A stretch of 64,000 bases of DNA, from assembly GCA_020310875.1 (NCBI GenBank), contig CM035423.1:139695748-139759747 (forward strand). The letters are read 5' to 3'. Below, one piece after another: positions 58,001-63,760 of the stretch. A program made the translations under genes and the position numbers. Position 1 is the first letter of the stretch. Each line of letters starts with the position of its first letter. The notes under the pieces were generated by a model. That model searched no databases. It saw only the letters and a program-made list of their open reading frames with translations, and had not been told where the DNA came from. The DNA is from Ceratopteris richardii. Lineage: Eukaryota > Streptophyta > Polypodiopsida > Polypodiales > Pteridaceae.

Positions 58001-58516
58001 GCCGGACATCAAAAGAACCTGCGTAGCAGAATGTCTCAACAAGTGAACCAAGTGTGGGTGCGAAAAGGCGAACACCCGGTTGCACCCACGCCAACAGCAC
58101 GGGCGAAGCCTCTTATTAATAACCATCAACACGTCACTAATGAGAGGTCTTCCGGAAATTCTTCTGCTAACGTGAAATCTATTTGGGTGCCCAAAAAGTC
58201 GATGAAGGCTAGCCCACAATCAAGACAAATTTGGGTGCCTAAGGCTTGTTTGCGGGCTCAAATAGCTACACCAAGAATACACCCTACACAGCATGATCCA
58301 TTCACTCGCACAGCCTACATCCACTCATTTTCAACACCAAGGCACATGAACATGAACAGAATCAGTTGTAAATGGGCCCCTAAAAGGCCTCAGGTTAAAG
58401 CTGACACACCTATAAAGCTCTCGAGAATCTCTACAGAACCACGAGTAAAACCCATCCACTGCATTTGGCAGCCCAAGACTTGTAACAAACCCCCTGACCC
58501 TATTGTAAATTCATGA
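49034..58516 (+). CDS. Element E gag-pol polyprotein, 3160 aa, single frame
   Basis: Start chosen at MNLRSG because A and B share it; the open frame begins seven codons earlier. Domains by residue: gag core from about 345; zinc knuckles at C558, C755 and C784, each C-x2-C-x3-H-x4-C; Pro-rich linker about 905-930; PPQxAY-like repeats about 1040-1110; retropepsin (D1317, ILGRPF about 1388); acidic spacer; RT (YVDD 1889-1892); RNase H (D2035); first H2C2 module (H2241, H2248/9, C2276, C2279); second H2C2 module (H2367, H2374, C2405, C2408); integrase core D2437, D2499, E2535 (35 residues between the last two); C-terminal domain about 2650-2705; Glu/Arg-rich helix about 2720-2760; second retropepsin-like domain (D2812, LVLGQDW 2880-2886); basic tail with Trp motifs at W3008, W3051, W3067, W3114, W3145. 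It is longer than usual gypsy polyproteins. No frameshift separates gag from pol. Confidence 0.96.
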   Translation: MNLRSGRHLARERQSLRSSEASVNHTARSWAQQLSHHSNYPSSETSESEMSQGLDRPTGSSGVPYLYRVEGPYKTQLEYLRTNRLGASIYEDGLGRSVVQIKNPDQSIGLEHPAVKFENGAYLDKEGTIYVVTSHPDRTDDFGNVISEADLGDLEQGNMGAEPRTPRGKSVLTRLITPEWVPQDNKSIELLLNRETDEAFWRYKSNQPTDIGNIMIYEFKDPDSPGRVTYLDHASERIFVVTENDRHAYTWKGEFIFPQPRSNVSYGHPGAGTSQAHGTQRDRSRDRPEVSFANPVGRERTRTETNRVEPEMHRAHRNQRNVDGFPLPRPREHTRTLRPTQLVKSMKNYFDGTRDPYDHVAEFKQVLRAEQVEDLFTQYNAFGLTLRNTALTWFQPLDERQFRSIDQLLEAFIVEFSKSGIRHNTSSLIHSFKQTPQETVRLAGRRFRQYLERCPISELPTSAKQVALFLDGLLSTKLRSYVYLKDPRTIEECVRMCIDIEDNLGEELELSKIYKDSDSASSHSSTQSTSIEELAEKVAQKLGVTSKQIPRFAPAKRCYTCGGDHMANVCPIMAQPQVNPSSQYCTIERKYTNHTAQDCPYNRQAVRQPYPQPYPQQGRYQNQYPPQPFGRPQQPYQQPYQNQQRPQPVLAQQPPAPANVIPVKYTAAEENMNRALVPVTSLLSENDLSDHSFDSTHVDSPQAYYMQSPERGESYYSEEPNEPSWESDYTNVMYANPNPRPQPRQVRPPFPRGPCYRCQGDHFVRDCPLPPPTQTQSVTIQGFCQDCGKEHLLRDCPKNPNNMPKITPINVIGLLVDSTGSVTSTAPVQVVTRAQALQQNQGVDQEKSPTASEIESITKKRTRVWRDSRERMKRQWAKKMSELEESVRETRARITELTTQTHSHTTPPPPLPSPSNPPPSPPPHQIPPPPRVGSVLADPTPEDLNMMLKAYQARIQEGPTITDHEKCYPRAELELERTKICAKMVELAQTMFEASRLFNISSSAKTQLHFDGLLERIEKLIAQSEKEPAPQRKERARGRISQPLQEAHVPPQEAYLPPQKSHGPPPKAYVPPQVTHIPSQRAYEPVRKSSRISNPPQEACAPATHENEERANERISPPSQVAYVPNSTEPDTSSSMNRFAPDFLREIQEDKWDNESEVAPPFELVDDAHDQFPQDIPSIYGEHESTQSHERLDFESNSIQELPHFTGPWEAKSTCMRAPTVMVRNDDSVIPRNTEIVRNTKVQRDLTLEELPKDRPEARKYVASQVTEIAKPRSRVGSHRTVPEIPLDKIGDMYEGEEGNTYLPITYQDYTTKAILDSGAGVAIATTSLWKRWGKPALRPTRMKLQMADGHIERPLGLLEGITLTTCGVEFEHSFAICDFSKNHTYEMILGRPFMRQLQVVQDWGTNSLYLQHLGVTTKVNLKDYSHRDVPPIQWNPIHRAKDDTESVHSIGSGSSWMHEDTHLWMCKVAVEDEKREKAREVGAKETHRSIQDPAYAPVVFPDEEFEPHGWAEILATMDVAINEEQWTPHCDEDGYDISVFSIEPIMGEAVLEECEPSPDAFEDASDSDLESIIMDPPFVSDEEYFHEVEFQPQRHGEVTNDVRLATHMTPKEEGKKRKKKEVSPEEEESLFEVPENFKKYEIDDRRVMIRMPKREAQSGEAYDNKETTKKIVVAIEEGEERCTYIGHDLTEEEEHELIALLREYRDVFAWSYKDLKGVDPDICSHTIPMTSDAKPSKQKPYTYNDNYAAKIKEEIDRLVEAGFIYEIEHTEWVSPIVVVPKKNGKLRVCINLKKVNAATIRDNYPLPITEHLLERVAGKEVYSFLDGFSGYNQVAIAPEDQHKTAFATEWGIFAFRVMPFGLTNAPATFQRLMCHVFKEFLRKSLEVYVDDLCAHSNIRQTHIPELRQIFDKCREYQVCLNPEKCVFMVRQGKILGHIVSKNGISTDEEKVRAIAELPRPKNVKEVQAFMGHCGYYRRFIHMYAVIAKPMYGLLINFEWTDECEDSFQELKRRLCSAPILTTPDWNKPFHVHVDASNYAIGCVLAQPTGEGNMDLPIAYASRQLNAAERNYTTTEREGLGMVYAVKKFRHYLLANKFKFFTDHQALLYLVNKPCNTGRLVRWFLLLMEYDFEVVVRKGRTHLRADHLSRLTSGEAPQGVSDDLPDAYLFNLEVVPQWAKPIVPVLTYGPNHPVVNTRNREIVKAQKYHIMAGSMYKHTDQGILACCVEEDEYAKWLQLAHVGALEQHHSKQRTLQTLKRFGVHWPTMEADVQKLCKECPICCTKPPVEHATLYQVSVVPDWSEPLVSFLRTNTFPPDMTLARKRSLEQEAQDYSLVGDNLYKRGKDGYLRLCVHESEYLKILETAHQGVAGGHFGPDRVIKAILFVGFWWPTLHMDAHTYVKRCDVCQRTQYPIRKDEMPLKPMMGGRAFSKWGIDFVGPINPPAKGSHAEYIIVATDYLTKWVEVKATTKNDAQTTAKFLFENVFTRYGLPIELVSDRGTHFLNEVIENLLQEFLVIHKKSAPYHPQANGQAESTNKILCNVLTKLVNTKRSDWDKQLHHAVWAYRVAYKTVLQATPFQMVFGQNVVLPLDFLIPTLKVAQEHEWTGHELSSRIFDLERLGETRLRAAAGIYAAKKRQKAYFDAHVKDKGLKAGDLVLVYTLKQHARKLEKRGYGPMIINRISMSGAVQLATLEGDVLPNYISGCRVKLYQEPLTEEMLSRLNTAKKRNEEEKRIREEAQAEALERIRRMKLRRQGREQPRTNDYADQGYHMAMCEVAGTSSPRITDRRPFVTLDIGQEKSARAVKALIDSGAATSAVRVSYCQELQLTVNPVEAYLIGLGGVETPCMGEVELPLYIHDEAMTVKALVCQDEDLTEPLVLGQDWIYDQAVNLNLRSGLLQVWVNHSRITVELDNGALRELEKAQTPGPSRGAHEVDHVVLVQNYVLQRNDIRKKGVRDAKEFPSFPKARRRQQPTVEQRQKRQSTTYAGHQKNLRSRMSQQVNQVWVRKGEHPVAPTPTARAKPLINNHQHVTNERSSGNSSANVKSIWVPKKSMKASPQSRQIWVPKACLRAQIATPRIHPTQHDPFTRTAYIHSFSTPRHMNMNRISCKWAPKRPQVKADTPIKLSRISTEPRVKPIHCIWQPKTCNKPPDPIVNS

Positions 58517-58738
58517 CCACCTACTAACCGCTTCACTCTTCATTCACATCATTTCGCTTAGCTCTTAGGTCTACCTAACTCCTAACTACACACACCAGCA
58601 CCGAGCACTTATTAACTCCTAACCACTCCAGAACTTTAAGTTAATATTGTAACAAGGGACACCATGTCATTTTTGTGTCCATTGCAATGTTAACGTTTAT
58701 TCATATATTCTCACAGAATCAGCTGCGACATTTTCAAC
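58517..58738 (+). promoter_or_regulatory. Spacer before ORF2 with splice-acceptor-like site
   Basis: 222 bp without an ORF. A pyrimidine/AT-rich run leads to TTCTCACAG (AG at 58715-58716), 22 bases before the ORF2 ATG. B has TTTTGTAGCAG in the same place. This would suit a spliced subgenomic RNA; unproven. Confidence 0.45.
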
Positions 58739-59911
58739 ATGGCTGAGGCAGCAGGAACTAGCTCTCACACAGAAACAAACCCGCAAGTGGTGGACTTGGA
58801 CAGTTTACCCGTTCTGCCTGAGACACTTGAAAGACCAGAAGAGTTGCAGGCCGTCAAAATCATACCTATTGCGGACCCTCCGCGTGGCCACACCATGCCC
58901 GTGGGAAAGACTTCACATTGGTTTACCGAGGTAGCAGGACCCTTGGGGGAAGGAACGTATCTATGGGAATCAGAGTTGGACTACAATGGAAAGCAAGGCA
59001 GATACCATTTCTTTACAAGAGAATTTGAGAAGTTACAAAATGCGGAAAGTCTACGTCCGATATGGGAAAAAGCCGGATTGAGTGCCTATTTCAGTGCCCG
59101 ACTCCCAAAACCTGACTTCATGCGATGCTACTATCTCATCAACACCTTGACTCCAAATCCGAACCCAAAAGGTGCAAGCTTATTTGTGATTCCATCTCTG
59201 ACAAAGGGGAATGAGCTCAAGAGGTTTAGGCTATCAAACAATTTGGTGAGAGAAGCTCTGGATATGCGCGGCATGCATATTCCTACAGAAAAGGAAACCC
59301 TAGTACCGGACTACATGAAGAATCGAAGTCTCACCAAACTCAAGGACATGGTATCCATGACGCCTAATATTGCAATACACCTTCGCATGTGCATGCAACA
59401 CTTTGCTTTCCCGGCGCAGGATAGATTCACCATGCCGCACAAAAAGATTTGGTTTAGCTTGTATCTGGCAGAGACGCAGAACCTCACCATCAACCTACCC
59501 CACTGGATAATTGATCAGATACACTTAGCTCACAAACGCTGGCCGCGGAAACAGGTTTTATATGGTTGTTGTGCTCTGACAAGAATCATCTATAGGTGTT
59601 TGGCTTATGACATCCCAATCCAACGAGCCCTGATGTGGAATCGGGTAGAGCAGTTTCGGGGCAGGACATCCACGGGACCCCCTTCTAAGAAGATGAGAGG
59701 CACGGTCCAAGTCCCATGTGCTCAACCACGTGGAGCCACCCTAACACCAGACGTCACACCACCACCCCGAAGAGTCCGACCATTCACACTCCGACTTCCA
59801 AGACGCAGCACCGATGGTTCCACTTTGATATTTCCTCCCAATCTCTCACGAATCTGGAAGAAACGGTCCTTCGGTCTTCCTACTTTCAACAATTATCCCA
59901 TCAACGGTTAA
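58739..59911 (+). CDS. Element E ORF2, 390 aa, env position
   Basis: ATG at 58739 (MAEAAGTSSHTETNPQVVDL). Conserved with B: IADPPRGHTM, TSHWFTEVAGPLGEGTYLW, FRLSNNLVREALDMRGMHIP, LRMCMQHFAFPAQDRFTMPH, KKIWFSLYLAETQNLTINLP, WIIDQIHLAHKRWPRKQVLY and GCCALTRIIYRCLAYDIPIQ. About residues 60-305 form the conserved core. The last ~80 residues (Pro/Arg-rich) have no match in B. I see no signal peptide and no membrane helix. The core recalls the putative plant transposon protein domain of Athila/Tat elements, a hypothesis to be tested by profile search. The C end overlaps ORF3 by 196 bases in another frame. Function unknown. Confidence 0.75.
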   Translation: MAEAAGTSSHTETNPQVVDLDSLPVLPETLERPEELQAVKIIPIADPPRGHTMPVGKTSHWFTEVAGPLGEGTYLWESELDYNGKQGRYHFFTREFEKLQNAESLRPIWEKAGLSAYFSARLPKPDFMRCYYLINTLTPNPNPKGASLFVIPSLTKGNELKRFRLSNNLVREALDMRGMHIPTEKETLVPDYMKNRSLTKLKDMVSMTPNIAIHLRMCMQHFAFPAQDRFTMPHKKIWFSLYLAETQNLTINLPHWIIDQIHLAHKRWPRKQVLYGCCALTRIIYRCLAYDIPIQRALMWNRVEQFRGRTSTGPPSKKMRGTVQVPCAQPRGATLTPDVTPPPRRVRPFTLRLPRRSTDGSTLIFPPNLSRIWKKRSFGLPTFNNYPING

Positions 59912-60987
59912 TCACAACATCAGAATCGCAATACATGCCTTATTTTGTCTTACTACATGATTATAATGCAGAAGTCAAAAGACATACAGGGAAGGAGCCC
60001 ACATTTGCTACTCAATTTGAGATAGGGGATTTACCGACCGATGCACGTGCTGGCTCGATTTTCCAACCTAATTGGCGTGCACGTTTACTCACCGATTACC
60101 CAGAGATGATGAGTACCTGGGCTACCATGCCACTCTATATCAAGTATAATCCATGCTATTGTCCAGTGGTACGTCGCAGATCCTGGCAAGCATTTGCAAT
60201 CAAGGTACGCAACAATAAAGAGTGCTCGGCTTGGGTTAACTATCCATATTTTGCTCCACCTCGAGGACCTCCAACCGTAGCCTACATGATATCAACCATT
60301 CGGCACTGGTCCGCACGCCTAAATAATGTACCTGATATAGCAGCGAAAATGTGTATGAAGATATTCGAGCTCATGACCATTGTCTTCAAAACCTTTCGGA
60401 ATGTCCAAGCTCCATACATCTCCGCCCCTGGATTCGCTCAAGGCAACAAGGATTTAGTCTACGACATGAGCCAAACCCCCTCGGTCACTGTCATCTTTGC
60501 TTGGCATGCACGAATCAAGTACTTGCCCGCATGCTTCAAGCAAACATTTGAGGAAATGTTCTCTACGGGCTTCTGGGAATACAATTCCGAAATTTTCATT
60601 CCCAGACCCACACACTTGCTACATCTATTCGCAGTAGAACAAGCGATCCATGCAGATCAATTACGTCTGCCACATCCGGACATTCCAGGACCAATCGATT
60701 GGGATCGTATGATGACAGATTTGGCCAGAGGACTACGCTTACAAGAACATCAGCTTGCCACTCAGGTTGTGGAATATTACATCCAACACTCCCAGCAACA
60801 AGGGTCTGTCAGGGACGACAGACGCGAGAGAGGGGGGGGTGTTGAGAGCAGTATGGGCACCCAAGGATTGACTAGACAAGGAAGCCACGGAACCCAAGGA
60901 TTGACTAGACAAGGAAGCCAACGGAGAGAGTCAGAACAAGGTGAAGGAGTAAGTAGACAAAGCAGTCGACGCAAATCTGGCAGATAG
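59716..60987 (+). CDS. Element E ORF3, up to 423 aa, ends inside the 3' LTR
   Basis: The first ATG is 59716, but homology with B begins only near 59840 (SLTNLEETVLRSSYFQQLSH), so the first ~45 residues may just be ORF2 read out of frame. Conserved blocks: YMPYFVLLHDYNAEVKRHTG, DYPEMMSTWATMPLYIKYNP, YMISTIRHWSARLNNVPDIA, PGFAQGNKDLVYDMSQTPSV, LARGLRLQEHQLATQVVEYY. Then DDRRERGGGV is encoded by the PPT. The last ~49 residues lie in the LTR and contain GTQGLTRQGS twice and a Ser/Arg-rich end. No known domain is recognised. It may once have been joined to ORF2, as the longer B region suggests. Confidence 0.72.
   Translation: MCSTTWSHPNTRRHTTTPKSPTIHTPTSKTQHRWFHFDISSQSLTNLEETVLRSSYFQQLSHQRLITTSESQYMPYFVLLHDYNAEVKRHTGKEPTFATQFEIGDLPTDARAGSIFQPNWRARLLTDYPEMMSTWATMPLYIKYNPCYCPVVRRRSWQAFAIKVRNNKECSAWVNYPYFAPPRGPPTVAYMISTIRHWSARLNNVPDIAAKMCMKIFELMTIVFKTFRNVQAPYISAPGFAQGNKDLVYDMSQTPSVTVIFAWHARIKYLPACFKQTFEEMFSTGFWEYNSEIFIPRPTHLLHLFAVEQAIHADQLRLPHPDIPGPIDWDRMMTDLARGLRLQEHQLATQVVEYYIQHSQQQGSVRDDRRERGGGVESSMGTQGLTRQGSHGTQGLTRQGSQRRESEQGEGVSRQSSRRKSGR
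60826..60839 (+). other. Element E polypurine tract
   Basis: GAGAGAGGGGGGGG directly before the 3' LTR, also coding within ORF3. Confidence 0.93.
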
Positions 60988-61503
60988 GCCCTTCAATTTT
61001 TCCAAATCTACATCTTTTAACAGTGATTCTTATCACTAACAATCATTGTAAATACCATTTCATATTTTTGTAGCTCCATTTTGTGCAAGCCAAGGAGTCC
61101 TTGAGCTTGAGGAGCCTTAGAAGTACCTACATATCAATTTTCATATTTTTTAGACTCCGTTTAAGCCCTCAAATTGGCCCTGGAACCTAATTTTTAACTA
61201 GGCCGGACACTAGGTCTGGACAGGGCCAAAACCTAGTCAAAAACTATAAAAAGAGCTAGAGAGCTCATTTTTGAGGTGGATTGTAATTGAAACGAACTTG
61301 TAAGAGCATTTTGAAAGTAATCTAAAAGCTCCATTGATTCTCTCTCTTTGTCTTGCCGTGTGTGCACGTGTGTGTGTATGTGTGTGCATGCTTGTGTGCT
61401 TCTCACTCACGCACTTGGGCCGCCACTTGCTCGAGGTCTTCATACCATCCTCACGTCTTCCCGGATTGACATTAAAGGAGGTGCTACTCATCATTGAGCT
61501 ACA
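60840..61503 (+). repeat. Element E 3' LTR (664 bp)
   Basis: Same length as the 5' LTR with 3 substitutions: cagg/cacg, gtta/gtaa and gcgc/gcac. TATA box at 61245. The first 148 bases are the end of ORF3. Confidence 0.96.
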
Positions 61504-61508
61504 GCATC
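61504..61508. repeat. Target site duplication of element E, right copy
   Basis: GCATC, as at 46360-46364. Confidence 0.95.
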
Positions 61509-61886
61509 TCTCTCGAATATCACCACTGGACGTTCCAATCCAATGGGTTGATCAGGATTGTGCATTTGCACCACTTGTCTTCTCAAACCGTCCTCATAGA
61601 TGCGAGCACCTAAGCGGTTGGTTCGAACAAATTCTAGTTGAGTTTTATAGGGTCCTTCGGGTCTTTCCAAATATGCTATGTTTAACCCTCCGTCTGGTCT
61701 TTATGTGCTAATAGCCATTTTCGACTCACTCGTATCTGAGCTCAACTCGTAGGGGTAATTGTTCAATTGCTGAGCCCACGAACGTGTAGTAGTTCCTACA
61801 CTTGCTTCTGATGATCTAAGGCTTCGTCGTTCTGACTTACCTATATGCTTGCCCGATCTAAGGTTCATGAATTTACTTCCTTGCAC
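61509..61886 (-). pseudogene. Element B gag N-terminus, right of E
   Basis: Starts MNLRSGKHIGKSERRSLRSS (the open frame begins six codons earlier) and continues RSWAQQLNNYPYELSSDTSE. A stop at about 61701-61703 is followed by the GPYKTQLEFVRTNRLGARIY and RRQVVQMHNPDQPIGLER-type text also found in A, up to the E insertion. Confidence 0.87.
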
Positions 61887-63735
61887 ACTCAGTACACGCT
61901 CAGATTGTCAATGGTTCTTTGTTCTTTATGTCTTCGCTCTTTTTTAATTTCTTTAGATTCTTGTCTTGTATCCAATGTATACGTCAGGAATCGACTTTCA
62001 GTTGTACTTTTGAGTTCTCGTTCCGTCAGACTTTAATTCTTTCCTTTAGGTTTTCATATCACACACCTTTACTTTAGTCTTGGACTTGCAAAATTTAAGT
62101 CTCTTGAACTTGGTGCATCCCTATTGTCTTTAATCCACAATGGTAAATGTTTAGCCTAAGCTAATAATTGACTAAGGGGGTTGAGTATTCTTCCAACCTC
62201 GAGTCAGCTGCATTGGTCGCTCTGATGCCCAAGAAGTCGTACTTCCCAAGCCCTGCGTTCTTCACTGCCTTGCCTTGATTGCCCTTGCTAGACCTGTAAA
62301 AATTCCATGTTTAGACCAATTCACAACTGATGATCAAGCACTTGAATATATACACCTTTTAAGTCTCTTCTCCTTGGCCCAAAATTTTAATGCCCCCTAG
62401 CTTTTCTAGTCCCTCAAATTACCTTACCTAAAATGCAACATTTTCTTTTTGAAAAAAATAGGTGAGGTCACGTAGTACTCATAACGAGCTTTCTAACGAG
62501 CTATAAAGCTCAAAAAACGGACTTTGAATGAAAAAGATATGAGCATTCAGGCCCTCAAGGGTAAAAACTGACAAATAGGTTTTTCTTCACTTATGAGCTA
62601 AGAGGTCTCTTACGAGTCTAATCACCCAAAAATTTGCTTAAAATAGCCCCAAATTTGCCCAAAAAATCAAACCCTAAAATTGTCGTTTGGGGTGGACAAT
62701 CGCAATGGTCTGGGATAATCGCGATGGTCTGGGACGGTCGCGATGGCTCAGTTGAACCATCACGACCGCGTGGTGAAATCGCGATGGTCTGAAGGAGTGA
62801 GTCACGATGGTCTATAATGTGAGCGATCGCAATGGTCTGGGTGAAGCGTCACGATGGTCAAATTGGTGAGCAATCGCGATGGCGTCATTCAACGATCAAC
62901 GCAAGCGTTGCGATGGCGTGAGCCCGTCGCGATTGTCATGGGGCACGATGGCTTGAGCCAATCGTCATGGTCCAATTTCAAGGCGTCGCGATGGCGTACC
63001 TGATGTCATCTCGATGGCATGGCTAGTGAACAATCGCGATGGTCTGGCTTGACACATGGCAGGATCGTTGCAAATGGCATGAGCCAATCGTGATGGTGTG
63101 GGGTCGACGGGATCGTCGTGATGGTTCAAGTGAACCGTCGCGATGGTGTGAGACGATCGCAATGGTCCGGTCAAGCCGTCGTGATGGCATGAGCCAATCG
63201 CGATGGTGTGACACAATCACGATGGCATGAGCCAATCACGATGGCGTGAGCCAATCGCGATGGTCTACCAAATCAAAGATTTTTCAAATGCGTTTGTGGA
63301 TTCTTGCAAGTGCTAGTGTCGCCTACCTCTTGGTGAAATTGCATACCAAAATTGCCGAACTTGGCAGACCATCGCGATGGTCTGACGCACACGATAGAAA
63401 TCTGACAGAAAGTGGTTTTTTACCTTTTGGAAGCTTTCCTGATGCACTGGAGCTCTGTACCTCCAAGAAAACTCAAAAACACACATGCACATCCAGTCAC
63501 AAAAGATCTCTCTCTCTCGCATGCACAAATGAGGGGAAATGAGGAGAATGGGGGGATATGGAGAATTTTCTGATTTTTTTGGAGTGGAATAAGATGATGC
63601 GGTGGTGAAGGAGGAGTGTAGAGGAGATGAAAACCACTAAAAACTAACTAAAAACAACAACAAAAACTGAAATTTTTACCTTCCAATGCCACTTCTTGCT
63701 ATACTCTTACCATCACACATTCGTCCTAGACTCGA
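61887..63735 (-). other. Element B 5' leader
   Basis: Homologous to the leaders of A and E. It keeps both donor-like sites (GT at 63709-63710 and 63459-63460) and the array at 62690-63390. Open frames in it are products of the repeat. Confidence 0.75.
62690..63390 (-). repeat. TCGCGA leader array of element B
   Basis: About 25-30 cores of the TCGCGATGG type (plus strand) with variable spacers. A large share have lost a CpG (tcgcaatgg, tcacgatgg, tcgtgatgg), more than in A or E. One site near 63369 is the perfect palindrome ACCATCGCGATGGT. Some spacers match A (caacgatcaacg here, caacggtcaacg there), so the two arrays share ancestry. Confidence 0.88.
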
Positions 63736-63753
63736 TCCCCGGCAACAATGCCA
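63736..63753 (-). other. Element B primer binding site, decayed
   Basis: The sense strand reads TGGCATTGTTGCCGGGGA, three changes (C-to-T/G-to-A type) from the E and A sites. Confidence 0.85.
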
Positions 63754-63760
63754 AATTTGG

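Larger units (their letters stand above)
46365..61503 (+). mobile_element. Element E: apparently intact 15.1-kb Ty3/gypsy element
   Basis: Two 664-bp LTRs with 3 differences by eye, perfect PBS, PPT and 5-bp duplication, a 2-kb leader, a 3160-codon gag-pol frame, and ORF2 and ORF3 after it. It sits inside gag of its own relative B. The tRNA-Asp PBS and 3' ORFs recall the Athila/Tat side of plant gypsy elements (family knowledge). No chromodomain is present. It looks recently mobile. Confidence 0.96.

Noticed and set aside
58739..60987. True envelope gene
   Set aside because: No signal peptide, furin-like site or membrane helix is visible in ORF2 or ORF3; only the position fits.
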